Origin: Chloroflexota bacterium
GTDB taxonomy: Bacteria; Chloroflexota; Dehalococcoidia; Bin125
Assembly (NCBI GenBank): GCA_009838915.1
Contig: VXQT01000015.1
Location: forward strand, 1 to 57,805
Length of the DNA stretch: 57,805 bases
Direction: 5' to 3'
This document shows positions 7,833 through 16,856 of this stretch, piece by piece. The position numbers and the translations under genes are program-made. Under the pieces are notes generated by a model. That model was not told the DNA's origin. It searched no databases and saw only the letters and a program-made list of their open reading frames with translations. Within the stretch, counting starts at the first letter, position 1. Each line of letters starts with the position of its first letter.

Positions 7833-7901
7833 CGTGGGACCTTTCGGATCGGCTGCTCACGCCGTGATCTGCATCGTATCACCGCAACCCGCGCCCATCT
7901 C

Positions 7902-7929
7902 CGTCATTCCCGCGCAGGCGGGAATCCAT
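7902..7929 (+). repeat. Palindromic repeat P3
   Basis: ATTCCCGC-gcag-GCGGGAAT with GTC...CCAT flanks, direct orientation with P4 and P5. Confidence 0.9.
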
Positions 7930-7992
7930 CCGGGACCAACATCGCGCCTTCCATCCGGCGGCTCACCTCAGGTCATTCCCGCGACCCTTCAC

Positions 7993-8020
7993 CGTCATTC
8001 CCGCGCAGGCGGGAATCCAT
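7993..8020 (+). repeat. Palindromic repeat P4
   Basis: Same palindrome and loop (gcag) as P3, about 90 nt further on. Confidence 0.9.
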
Positions 8021-8088
8021 TCAGGAACACGTCTACACTCGCCTCTCCGCCCGCGCACCAACTCCGTCACTCCCTCGCCATCCCACTC

Positions 8089-8116
8089 CGTCATTCCCGC
8101 GCAGGCGGGAATCCAT
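8089..8116 (+). repeat. Palindromic repeat P5
   Basis: Same palindrome as P3 and P4, spacing again just under 100 nt. It is the last copy before the GIY-YIG gene. Confidence 0.9.
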
Positions 8117-8157
8117 CCAGGATCGCGTCTGCATTCGCCTCCTACCTCACGTGACTC

Positions 8158-8163
8158 TAGGCT
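8158..8163 (+). promoter_or_regulatory. -10-like hexamer TAGGCT, leaderless start
   Basis: Ends 7 nt before the ATG at 8171. No Shine-Dalgarno sequence in between. Confidence 0.6.
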
Positions 8164-8170
8164 GCACGCG

Positions 8171-8464
8171 ATGCGACGTCGCGAACCCGCCGTGTACATC
8201 ATCACCAACAAGCCCAAAGGCACGCTGTACATCGGTGTCACATCCAATCTGCCTCAGCGCATCTGGACTCACAAGCAGCGCCTCGTGGAAGGATTCGCCA
8301 AGCGTTACGGACTGGATCAGCTGGTCTGGTACGAGTATCACGACAACATGGAGCAAGCGATCCTGAAAGAAAAGCAGTTGAAGAAGTGGGAGCGGCCGTG
8401 GAAGTTTCGGCTCATCTTCGAGTCGAATCCGACGTGGAGGGATCTGTTCGAGGACTTGGCCTGA
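8171..8464 (+). CDS. GIY-YIG nuclease (UPF0213/YhbQ-like)
   Basis: 97 aa, a single GIY-YIG domain. The signature is VYI (8-10) and YIG (20-22), with the family Arg at about 30 (LPQRIWTH), His at 34 and acidic residues in ILKEKQLKKW. This compact family cuts DNA through a metal-dependent single active site. The gene is enclosed by palindromic repeats, three direct copies upstream (P3-P5) and one inverted copy downstream (P6), and has its own leaderless promoter. Association of small GIY-YIG proteins with such palindromes suggests, by analogy with REP-associated RAYT transposases, a role in spreading or processing the repeats; this is inference. Confidence 0.9.
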   Translation: MRRREPAVYIITNKPKGTLYIGVTSNLPQRIWTHKQRLVEGFAKRYGLDQLVWYEYHDNMEQAILKEKQLKKWERPWKFRLIFESNPTWRDLFEDLA

Positions 8465-8493
8465 GGATGTCGTCCAGCGCGGTGTTGGTCCTG

Positions 8494-8522
8494 GATGGAT
8501 TCCCGCCTGCGCGGGAATGACG
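8494..8522 (-). repeat. Palindromic repeat P6
   Basis: Inverted copy of P3-P5 located 30 nt after the GIY-YIG stop. Decayed half-copies follow to about 8590. Confidence 0.9.
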
Positions 8523-8607
8523 GTGAAGGGGCGCGGGAGTGACGGAGTGGGCGGTGGGAATGACGGAGGCGGCGCGGGAGCTGACGGAGCAGGGGGAAGC
8601 AGCGCGG

Positions 8608-8613
8608 TAGCAT
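8608..8613 (+). promoter_or_regulatory. -10-like hexamer TAGCAT upstream of acs
   Basis: Gives a predicted leader of about 35 nt before the acs ATG at 8656. No clear -35. Confidence 0.4.
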
Positions 8614-8655
8614 CTGCGGTATGAGACTGACTCCGAAGCAGATGAGGATGCCGAC

Positions 8656-10638
<1,983 letters not shown>

Positions 10639-10686
10639 GCGCGTTCCGGCACAACACTCATGGAACTCTAAGGAGTGAGTGGCGAT

Positions 10687-11799
10687 ATGGCGAGAAAACA
10701 AGCTAAGGATCGCCTCGACCAGATAAGTCGTGATCTCAGGAAGGACCCAGACGAGCCTCAAAGGTTCACCGTGCGAGAGATTCTAGGTTGGTTCGGTTAC
10801 CAGCGGAGGGCACGGCACAATCGTCGAGATGTCAGTAGTACGTTTCGGACGAAGGGGTTGATGACGGATCCTGACGTCAATGCAGTGCACATCGACTCGA
10901 CCGTTTCAGTCAAGCTCAGACCCGAAGCAGCTGGCACCGCTACGAATGGTGCAATCTCGACGGCTCAGTCTGCGGAAAGCGAAGAGGAAACTACTAGAGA
11001 CCCTATTCTAGCTGAAGACGATGGGCGACCAGATGACAGTGCGGATATCGCCAACCTGGTTAGCCGTCTCAGATCTGCGAATCGAGAAGTCACTTCTGTT
11101 TCCCTTTCGGACACCTTCGAAAAAGCGATCACGACGATGCTTTTGAACGACTACTCGCAGCTCCCCGTGATATCAGGAAAGTCAACAGTCAGGGGAATGA
11201 TCAGCTGGCAGTCCATCGGGCAATCCCTTTCGCAAGGAGTAAAGCCTGACAGGGTCCAAGACTGCATGACACGTTCCTATAGAGAAGTGCGAGCCGACAG
11301 CCGACTCCTCGATGTCGTAGAGGAGATTGTCGACAATGGTTCAGTTCTGGTGGTGGGCAGCGACTCTCAATTGCTGGGCATCATTACCACGGCGGATCTG
11401 AGTGAGGAGTTCAAGAAGCTGGCTGAGCCCTTCCTCCAGATAGGCGAGATCGAGCAGCATCTTCGCAACCTCTTGAGCCATTTGGATGGCGACGAACTGC
11501 AGAAGTTCACAGACCCATCTGATGAGAAGTCTGTTGGCGAGATATCCGACTTGGCGCTAGGAGAGATCATTCGGATTCTGCAGAACAAAGAAGTTTGGGA
11601 GACCGTCGCCGTGAATCTGGACCGGAAGGTGCTGGTGAACCGCCTGGAAGAAGTGAGAGAGATTCGCAATCAGGTCATGCACTTTGATCCGGATGGTCTA
11701 GACGAGTCGCAACTAGAACTCATTCGCGGTGTCTCCAAGATGTTGCACGAGCTACGAGAGCTTCCGCGAAGGCAGTCTGGAAGAGTCACGACGCGGTGA
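10687..11799 (+). CDS. wHTH-CBS-HEPN protein, putative conflict-system RNase
   Basis: 370 aa, started at MARKQAKDRL behind AAGGAG. An in-frame GTG at 10675 overlaps that ribosome-binding site and is rejected. Residues 20-80 look like a small winged-helix domain (VREILGWFGYQRR...FRTKGLMT.P). Residues about 135-180 and 197-245 are two CBS repeats (SQLPVISG...GMISW; VLVVGS..QLLGIITTADL), which bind adenine nucleotides in characterised proteins. The C-terminus is helical and carries R327-NQVM-H332 in EIRNQVMHF, a match to the HEPN RNase motif R-x4-6-H. Base composition is visibly poorer in GC, and AGA, CTA and TCT codons are common, unlike the neighbours, which suggests transfer. The proposed RNase role is inferred from the motif. 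Confidence 0.7.
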   Translation: MARKQAKDRLDQISRDLRKDPDEPQRFTVREILGWFGYQRRARHNRRDVSSTFRTKGLMTDPDVNAVHIDSTVSVKLRPEAAGTATNGAISTAQSAESEEETTRDPILAEDDGRPDDSADIANLVSRLRSANREVTSVSLSDTFEKAITTMLLNDYSQLPVISGKSTVRGMISWQSIGQSLSQGVKPDRVQDCMTRSYREVRADSRLLDVVEEIVDNGSVLVVGSDSQLLGIITTADLSEEFKKLAEPFLQIGEIEQHLRNLLSHLDGDELQKFTDPSDEKSVGEISDLALGEIIRILQNKEVWETVAVNLDRKVLVNRLEEVREIRNQVMHFDPDGLDESQLELIRGVSKMLHELRELPRRQSGRVTTR

Positions 11800-11866
11800 A
11801 CGACGCTCTGGAGTGCGATGCCAACACCAAGTGGGTTCATCGCCGACCGGTCTTGACCCAGTCCCC

Positions 11867-12085
11867 CTACAGCAGCCTCGGCGACCGCTTCCGGCCTGGA
11901 CGGGGGTCGTAGTTGGACTTGAACATCAGGAGCTGGTCTCGCTCGATCAGGTACTTGCCTCCGTAGAGGCGGGCGGGGACTCGGCCCTGCTTGATCAGGC
12001 GGCGCATCGACTGCGGGTGGATGTTCAGCTCTCTTGCCGCCTCGACGATGTCCAGCCAGTCCTCGAACGGGTCACCCTCGGCCAT
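11867..12085 (-). CDS. Excisionase-family helix-turn-helix protein
   Basis: 72 aa starting MAEGDPFEDW behind GGAGGAG. The longer open frame upstream is a shadow of the acd genes. WLDIVEAARELNIHPQSMRR is a MerR/excisionase-type HTH, followed by LIKQGRVPARLYGGKYLI (wing) and a basic tail. Such proteins bind DNA as small recombination-directionality factors or repressors. No integrase is in the window. The leader contains a 9-bp inverted repeat between its -10 and its start, which suggests autoregulation. It is convergent with the wHTH-CBS-HEPN gene, so the two may mark one small acquired segment. Confidence 0.8.
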   Translation of the reverse strand: MAEGDPFEDWLDIVEAARELNIHPQSMRRLIKQGRVPARLYGGKYLIERDQLLMFKSNYDPRPGRKRSPRLL

Positions 12086-12099
12086 GGCCTGCTCCTCCA

Positions 12100-12131
12100 C
12101 AGTTTCGCTGCGATGTCGAACTGCGAAACTG
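12100..12131. promoter_or_regulatory. Operator-like inverted repeat CAGTTTCGC-N14-GCGAAACTG
   Basis: A perfect 9-bp inverted repeat lies between the TATACT hexamer (12137-12132) and the ATG of the excisionase-family gene (12085). The half-site geometry suits a dimer of that HTH protein. Confidence 0.65.
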
Positions 12132-12137
12132 AGTATA
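12132..12137 (-). promoter_or_regulatory. -10 element TATACT of the HTH gene
   Basis: Closest match to a classical -10 in the window. Predicted start near 12125, inside or beside the right arm of the inverted repeat, so binding there would block initiation. Confidence 0.55.
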
Positions 12138-12155
12138 CAGAATAGCAGGCGGCGG

Positions 12156-12192
12156 TCTTCTTCTCCCCCCGCATTGCGGGGGGAGAGAGAAG
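12156..12192 (+). repeat. Intergenic repeat, partial copy R5
   Basis: Only the large hairpin (CCCCCCGC-att-GCGGGGGG) with TTCTTCT/AGAGAGAA-like arms. The small hairpin is missing. It ends 7 nt before the TATCCT of the acd beta gene. Confidence 0.8.
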
Positions 12193-12199
12193 TGGCGTG

Positions 12200-12205
12200 T
12201 ATCCT
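12200..12205 (+). promoter_or_regulatory. -10-like hexamer TATCCT of acd beta gene
   Basis: Context cGTGTATCCTG is identical to that in front of nuoB (55426-55435), and in both cases a double-hairpin repeat sits just upstream. Confidence 0.5.
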
Positions 12206-12241
12206 GCGGCCAGTTGAATCGCCTATCCGCCGGAGACGCCC

Positions 12242-12937
12242 ATGACCGATGTGATTGCCGCCGCACGCGCTGCACAGCGCACGCTGTTGTCCGAGGTTGA
12301 AGCCAAGCAACTGCTCGCCGAGGCGGGCGTCAACGTGACCGAGACCCGTCTCGCCGCGTCCGCCGACGAGGCCGCCTCGCACGCCGCCGAGCTCGGCTAT
12401 CCAGTGGCGCTCAAGGTCGTCTCCGACGCGATCACGCACAAGACCGACGTGGGTGGCGTCGAACTCGGCATCGCCGACGAAGCGGGTCTGCGAACCGCCT
12501 GGGACGCCATCCACGCGCGCGTCGCGGGAGCCGCCCCGGGCGCCGACCTGCAGGGGCTCTCGGTCCAGCCGATGGCGGAGCCGGGCGCGGAGGTCATCCT
12601 CGGCATCACTCAGGATCAGCAGTTCGGTCCGGTGCTGATGTTCGGACTCGGCGGCGTCTTCGTCGAGGTGCTCAAAGACGTCGCCTTCCGCATCGTGCCC
12701 CTCGAACCGCGCGACGCCACGGAGATGGTCCGCGAAATCCAGGGCTTCCCGGTGCTCGAGGGCTTCCGCGGCACGCCGGCGGCGAACCTCGAAGCAATCG
12801 AGTCGATGCTGCTGCAACTCTCGGAGTTCGCCGAAGCGAACCCGGACGTGGCCGAGCTGGACCTCAACCCCGTGTTCGCTCGTCCCGACGGCGCAGTCGC
12901 GGTTGACGCGCGCATCCTCTTGACCTCTGAGGCCTAG
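12242..12937 (+). CDS. ADP-forming acetyl-CoA synthetase, beta (ATP-grasp) subunit
   Basis: 231 aa, the size of separate beta subunits of ADP-forming acyl-CoA synthetases (ACD). The ATP-grasp fold is visible: LGYPVALKVVSDAITHKTDVGGV (nucleotide-binding Lys and hinge), then GPVLMFGLGGVFVEVLKDVAFRI and ELDLNPV near the end, the Mg-binding part. It pairs with the alpha subunit encoded at 13087-14502 to interconvert acyl-CoA plus ADP and Pi with free acid plus ATP. A GCCGGAG ribosome-binding region precedes the ATG. The two subunit genes are separated by 149 bp that hold a pair of inverted repeat copies. Confidence 0.9.
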   Translation: MTDVIAAARAAQRTLLSEVEAKQLLAEAGVNVTETRLAASADEAASHAAELGYPVALKVVSDAITHKTDVGGVELGIADEAGLRTAWDAIHARVAGAAPGADLQGLSVQPMAEPGAEVILGITQDQQFGPVLMFGLGGVFVEVLKDVAFRIVPLEPRDATEMVREIQGFPVLEGFRGTPAANLEAIESMLLQLSEFAEANPDVAELDLNPVFARPDGAVAVDARILLTSEA

Positions 12938-12945
12938 CACATTTC

Positions 12946-12991
12946 CGCTCCCCCTTGCAGGGGGAGCTATCACGTAGTGACTGAGGGGGTC
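12946..12991 (+). repeat. Intergenic double-hairpin repeat, variant copy R6
   Basis: Shortened large hairpin CTCCCCC-ttgc-GGGGGAG-like, then small hairpin TCAC-gta-GTGA. Lies between the two acd subunit genes, head-to-head with R7. Confidence 0.8.
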
Positions 12992-13032
12992 CCGCTCCAA
13001 CGTGACGCTGACACATGAGCCGCTGGAGGCGC

Positions 13033-13074
13033 GACCCCCTCAGCCTTCGGCAGCTCCCCCTGCGAGGGGGAGCA
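13033..13074 (-). repeat. Intergenic double-hairpin repeat, variant copy R7
   Basis: Small hairpin GCC-ttc-GGC, then CTCCCCCT-gcg-AGGGGGAG. Its right edge leads straight into the ribosome-binding site of the acd alpha gene. Confidence 0.8.
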
Positions 13075-13086
13075 GGGAGAGTTCCG

Positions 13087-14502
13087 ATGGCCGTAACACG
13101 TGAACGCCTGACCCGCGCGCTGGCGCCCAAGGTGGTCGCCGTGATCGGCGACAAGAAGGCGAGCGGATACAACTGGCTGCGCTCGATGAAGGAGTTCGAC
13201 GGCCCCGTGTACAGCGTCCAGGTCGACGAGAGCGAGATTCCCGGCATCGAAGAACTGGGCATTCCCAACTACAAGTCTCTGACCGACATCCCCGACCAGG
13301 TTGACTTCGCCGTCTGCGCCGTGCCGCGGCAGGTCGCGCCGTTCATCGTCCAGGGCTGCGTCGAGGCCAACGTCGGCGGCGTGACGCTGTTCACCTCCGG
13401 CTTCGCCGAAACCGGCGAGGACATCGGGGTCGAGCTGCAGAACAAGATCTTCGAGATCGCCGACCCGGCCGGGCTCGCCCTGATCGGCCCTAACTGCATG
13501 GGACTGCATGTGCCCGGACTCGGCGTGCGCTTCAATCGCGACCAGCCGGCCGGCGTGCAGGGCAACATCGGTTTCGTCTCGCAGTCGGGCACGCACGGGA
13601 TGAACTTCTCGCTGACCGGCGCGGCGCAGGGCCTCTACTGCTCGACTCTGGTCAGCTTCGGCAACGGGATCATCCTCGAAGCCGCCGACTACCTGGAATA
13701 CCTCGCCGACGACCCGCAGACCGAAGTGATCGGCATGTACATCGAGGGCGCGCGCGACGGCCAGCGCCTGTTCCGCACGCTGCGCGAGGTCGCGGCGAAG
13801 AAGCCGGTGATCATCTGGAAGGGCGGCCAGACCGAGGGCGGCGGACGCGCCATCCGCTCGCACACCGCCTCGCTGGCCAGCGACCAGGCGATCTGGGAAG
13901 CGATGATCACGCAAGTCGGCGCGGTCGCGGTGCACAACCTCGACGAGATGATCGACGTGGTCAAGGCGACGCTGCTGACCAAGCGCACGCAGGGCAACCG
14001 GCTCGGGCTGATCGCCATGACCGGCGGTCAATCGGTGGTGCTCACCGACGCGTTCGAGAAGGCCGGCTGGAAGGTCCCGACGCTCTCCGACGAGAGCTAC
14101 GCCCAGCTCTCGGAGTTCTTCAACATCATCGGCGGCAGCTACCGCAATCCGCTCGACGCCGCCGGCACGATCGGCCAGGACCCCAAGCACCTCGACACGA
14201 TCTTCGACATCCTCGATGCCGACGAGAACATCGACGCGGTCGGGATGGAGCTCTCCGCCACCTTCATGGCCCGCCGCTGGCAGGACAAGCCCGAGGAATT
14301 CGACCGCCTGATCGGTTCCCTCAAGCGCTTCATGGCGGAATCCGACAAGCCATTCCTCGCCGCCCTCCACCCGAGCCACGTCGAGGAAGCCGCCCTCACC
14401 GCCCGTAAAAGACTCCAGGAAGAAGGCATCGCCACCTTCCCCAGCTTCGAGCGCGCGGCAAACGCGCTGAGGAAGGCCTCGGCGCTGGCGGCGGTCAGCT
14501 GA
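13087..14502 (+). CDS. ADP-forming acetyl-CoA synthetase, alpha (CoA-binding) subunit
   Basis: 471 aa starting MAVTRERLTR. The open frame begins 72 nt earlier inside repeat R7 and is not used. It has a Rossmann CoA-binding domain (about 15-140), then a succinyl-CoA-ligase-like domain with IGPNCMGLHVPG and GFVSQSGTHG. RSHTASLA carries His259 at the position of the phosphohistidine that shuttles phosphate to the beta subunit. Separate alpha and beta genes are the arrangement known from archaea and several bacteria. Substrate range (acetate versus branched or aryl acids) cannot be read. Confidence 0.9.
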   Translation: MAVTRERLTRALAPKVVAVIGDKKASGYNWLRSMKEFDGPVYSVQVDESEIPGIEELGIPNYKSLTDIPDQVDFAVCAVPRQVAPFIVQGCVEANVGGVTLFTSGFAETGEDIGVELQNKIFEIADPAGLALIGPNCMGLHVPGLGVRFNRDQPAGVQGNIGFVSQSGTHGMNFSLTGAAQGLYCSTLVSFGNGIILEAADYLEYLADDPQTEVIGMYIEGARDGQRLFRTLREVAAKKPVIIWKGGQTEGGGRAIRSHTASLASDQAIWEAMITQVGAVAVHNLDEMIDVVKATLLTKRTQGNRLGLIAMTGGQSVVLTDAFEKAGWKVPTLSDESYAQLSEFFNIIGGSYRNPLDAAGTIGQDPKHLDTIFDILDADENIDAVGMELSATFMARRWQDKPEEFDRLIGSLKRFMAESDKPFLAALHPSHVEEAALTARKRLQEEGIATFPSFERAANALRKASALAAVS

Positions 14503-14547
14503 GAACTCCCGGAGCGGGGAAGTACTTGCATCGGTAGGACCCCGACC

Positions 14548-16137
14548 ATGCCAACACCCATCACGCCTACCGACCTCCACGACCGACTCGCCGAGGATGC
14601 GCCCATCGCCCTGATCGATGTGCGCGATCCTCCCGAGTACAACGCCTCTCACATCGTCGGGGCGAGCCTGATTCCTCGGCGGATGCTGGAGTTTGAGCTC
14701 GGGGATGCCGTGCCTCACCGCGACACGCCGATTGTGCTCTGCGACGAGGATGAGGGGCGCGTGCACTATGCCGCCGCGACCGTGGAGCGGATGGGGTACA
14801 CCGACGTCTCGACGCTGTCCGGCGGGACGAATCGCTGGGCGTTTCTCGACCTGCCGACCGAGTGGGGCGTCAACGTGCCGAGCAAGGACTTCGGCGAGCG
14901 GGTCGAGGTCGTGCACCACGTGCCGGAAATCGACGCCGACGAACTGCACGCGCGGATCGGACGCGGCGACAACCTGGTCATCCTCGACACGCGCACGCCG
15001 GAGGAATATCGGCGCTCCTGCATTCCCGGCGGACGCAGCATGCCCGGCGGCGAGCTGGCGTTGCGGATCACCGACGTGCTGGCCGACGCTCCCGAAGACG
15101 CGACAGTCGTGGTCAATTGCGCCGGGCGGACGCGGAGCATCATCGGCACGCGGGTCTTGCAGCGAATGTCGCTCGGACGCGAGGTTGTCGGCCTGAAGAA
15201 CGGCACTGCCGGTTGGATGCTGGCCGGTCACGAGCTCGAGTTCGGCGCAGACCGCGACGCGCTGCCCGCAATCACCTCCGAAGGTCAGGCGGTGGCCGAG
15301 CAATATGCGCAGCGCTGTGCTGAAGAGGACGGGGTACAGCTCATTGGCGTCGCTGAACTGGACGCACTTATAGAGCGAAGCAGGTCGGAGAGCGTCTACT
15401 TCATCGACGTGCGCACCGACGTCGAGCACGCGGTCGGTCACATTCCCGGCTTCCGCTGGTTCCCGGGCGGACAGGCCGTGCAGCGCAGCGACGATGTCGC
15501 GATCGTCCATCATGCACAAATCGTCTTCGCCTGCGACGGCCTCGCCCGCGCCGGGTTGACGGCCTCGTGGTATCGACAGATGGGACACCGACATATCTAT
15601 GCGCTGGACGGCGGGATCGGCGCCTGGACCTCGGAGGGTCGGTCGCTGGAGCGAGGCCGCTTATCGACCGAGCCGTCCTTGTTGCGCAAAGCGCGGGAGT
15701 CCGTCGCCGTCGTCGAACCGGGGGCGGTCTTTGAGCGATCCGACGTCGTGCCGCTTCACGTCGGCACCAGCCAGGAGTTCGCAGCAGGTCACCCGCCCGG
15801 CGCGCGATGGGCGCCTCGCGCGACGCTGGAACGCGACATCGAGCAACTTTCGCCCGATCCAACGACGCCGATCATCACGATCTGCGAGGACGGCATGCAG
15901 TCGTTGCTCGCAGCCCAAACGCTGAATGATCTCGGCCGCGAGTCCGTGAGCGCAATGAGCAATGGCATGTGGGCGTATCGGGATGCAGGACTGCCGTTGG
16001 AGATCGGTCTGACCGGCGTCATGTCTCCGCCGAGCGACATCCTCAGCTTCGGTCCGCAGCGCGGCTACGCCGACATGCAGCACTACCTCCGCTGGGAGAC
16101 GGCGCTAGGCGAGAAGTACGTTGGTCAGTCGCCATAG
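14548..16137 (+). CDS. Four-domain tandem rhodanese
   Basis: 529 aa consisting of four rhodanese-like domains in series. Each keeps a Cys at the active-site position: Cys65 (CDEDEGR), Cys191 (CAGRTRS), Cys329 (CDGLARA) and Cys446 (CEDGMQS). Domain 2 has the most canonical loop and the LDTRTPEEYRRSCIPGG signature. Domains 1 and 3 also keep DVR near their N-termini, while domain 4 is the most diverged. Cytosolic; probably moves sulfane sulfur or detoxifies thiols. It lies 45 nt after the acd alpha gene and may be co-transcribed. Most multi-rhodaneses have two domains with one inactive, so four Cys-bearing domains are unusual. Confidence 0.9.
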   Translation: MPTPITPTDLHDRLAEDAPIALIDVRDPPEYNASHIVGASLIPRRMLEFELGDAVPHRDTPIVLCDEDEGRVHYAAATVERMGYTDVSTLSGGTNRWAFLDLPTEWGVNVPSKDFGERVEVVHHVPEIDADELHARIGRGDNLVILDTRTPEEYRRSCIPGGRSMPGGELALRITDVLADAPEDATVVVNCAGRTRSIIGTRVLQRMSLGREVVGLKNGTAGWMLAGHELEFGADRDALPAITSEGQAVAEQYAQRCAEEDGVQLIGVAELDALIERSRSESVYFIDVRTDVEHAVGHIPGFRWFPGGQAVQRSDDVAIVHHAQIVFACDGLARAGLTASWYRQMGHRHIYALDGGIGAWTSEGRSLERGRLSTEPSLLRKARESVAVVEPGAVFERSDVVPLHVGTSQEFAAGHPPGARWAPRATLERDIEQLSPDPTTPIITICEDGMQSLLAAQTLNDLGRESVSAMSNGMWAYRDAGLPLEIGLTGVMSPPSDILSFGPQRGYADMQHYLRWETALGEKYVGQSP

Positions 16138-16157
16138 CCCTCGCATCCGCTCCGTGC

Positions 16158-16163
16158 GACACT
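16158..16163 (+). promoter_or_regulatory. Possible -10 (GACACT), leaderless pth start
   Basis: Has the 6-nt spacing to the ATG at 16170 seen elsewhere, but the first base is G instead of T. Weak. Confidence 0.3.
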
Positions 16164-16169
16164 TGAGGC

Positions 16170-16856
16170 ATGGTCCGACTGCCCAAACTGCGACGACGCG
16201 GACTGAAGCCGCTGCAGGGCGCACGGCTGATCGTGGGTCTGGGCAATCCTGGTCCCGATTACTCGCAGAATCGACATAACGCGGGCGCGCGCTCGGTCGA
16301 GCGCATCCGTAAGATCCTTCGTCTGCCGCAGTTCGAGCGGGAGTCCCGCTACCGCGTTTCGCAGGGCGAGACCGCGCACGGGCCGGTGGCGGTGGTCATT
16401 CCCCGCACGTTCATGAACGAGTCGGGCAAGTCGGTGCAGTCGTTGCTCGACAGGTATCGCGCCGAGCCGTCCGATCTCGTGCTGCTCGTCGACGAGCTGG
16501 ACCTGGAGCCGGGGCGCATTCGCATCCGAGCCTCCGGCTCCGACGCCGGGCAGCGCGGGATGCGCTCGATCAAGGCCGTGATCGGCGAGTTGGCATTACA
16601 AAACGTGCCAAGAGTGCGGATCGGAGTCGGACGGCCGATCGTCGACGGCAAGCCGTCGCACCATCCCGACGATGTCGCCGATTGGCTCTTGAGCGATCCG
16701 ACGCCTGGCGAGCGCCGCCTCTTGCACGAGGCGGAGATGCGCGCTGCCGAGGCGGTCGTCCACCTGCTCGAACACGGCGTCGAGTCGGCGATGAACGTCT
16801 ACAACCGAGTGCCGGCCAACGCGGAAGGCGGAGCGGGCGATGTCGGAACAATCTGA
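16170..16856 (+). CDS. pth: Peptidyl-tRNA hydrolase, divergent active site
   Basis: 228 aa, somewhat longer than bacterial Pth (about 190) because of short extensions at both ends. Pth frees tRNA from prematurely released peptidyl-tRNA. GLGNPGPDYSQNRHNAG holds the catalytic His and Asn, FMNESG the substrate Asn, and LVDELDLEPG the Asp. The glycine-rich GGHNGL segment that normally supplies another His and Asn reads SDAGQRGMRSI, so those two residues are Gln and Arg here. Gene order pth then mfd is common in bacteria and supports the call; the coiled-coil gene sits between them, overlapping pth by 17 nt. Confidence 0.88.
   Translation: MVRLPKLRRRGLKPLQGARLIVGLGNPGPDYSQNRHNAGARSVERIRKILRLPQFERESRYRVSQGETAHGPVAVVIPRTFMNESGKSVQSLLDRYRAEPSDLVLLVDELDLEPGRIRIRASGSDAGQRGMRSIKAVIGELALQNVPRVRIGVGRPIVDGKPSHHPDDVADWLLSDPTPGERRLLHEAEMRAAEAVVHLLEHGVESAMNVYNRVPANAEGGAGDVGTI

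Larger units (their letters stand above)
7833..8157. other. Gene-free segment holding rhodanese promoter and three palindromes
   Basis: About 330 bp between the rhodanese and the GIY-YIG gene. It contains the rhodanese leader and palindromic repeats P3, P4 and P5 plus decayed fragments (for example GTCACTCCC near 8066). I see no open frame with coding character. Confidence 0.7.

Noticed and set aside
7902-8116. Three evenly spaced palindromes as a CRISPR array
   Set aside because: Spacings of about 62-68 nt between copies, extra decayed copies, one inverted copy after the gene, and no cas gene. REP-like element fits better.
12970-15594. 874-codon open frame on the minus strand
   Set aside because: Antisense to the acd alpha and rhodanese genes; its translation is Arg/His/Asp-rich with no motif, as expected from the third-position GC of the real genes.
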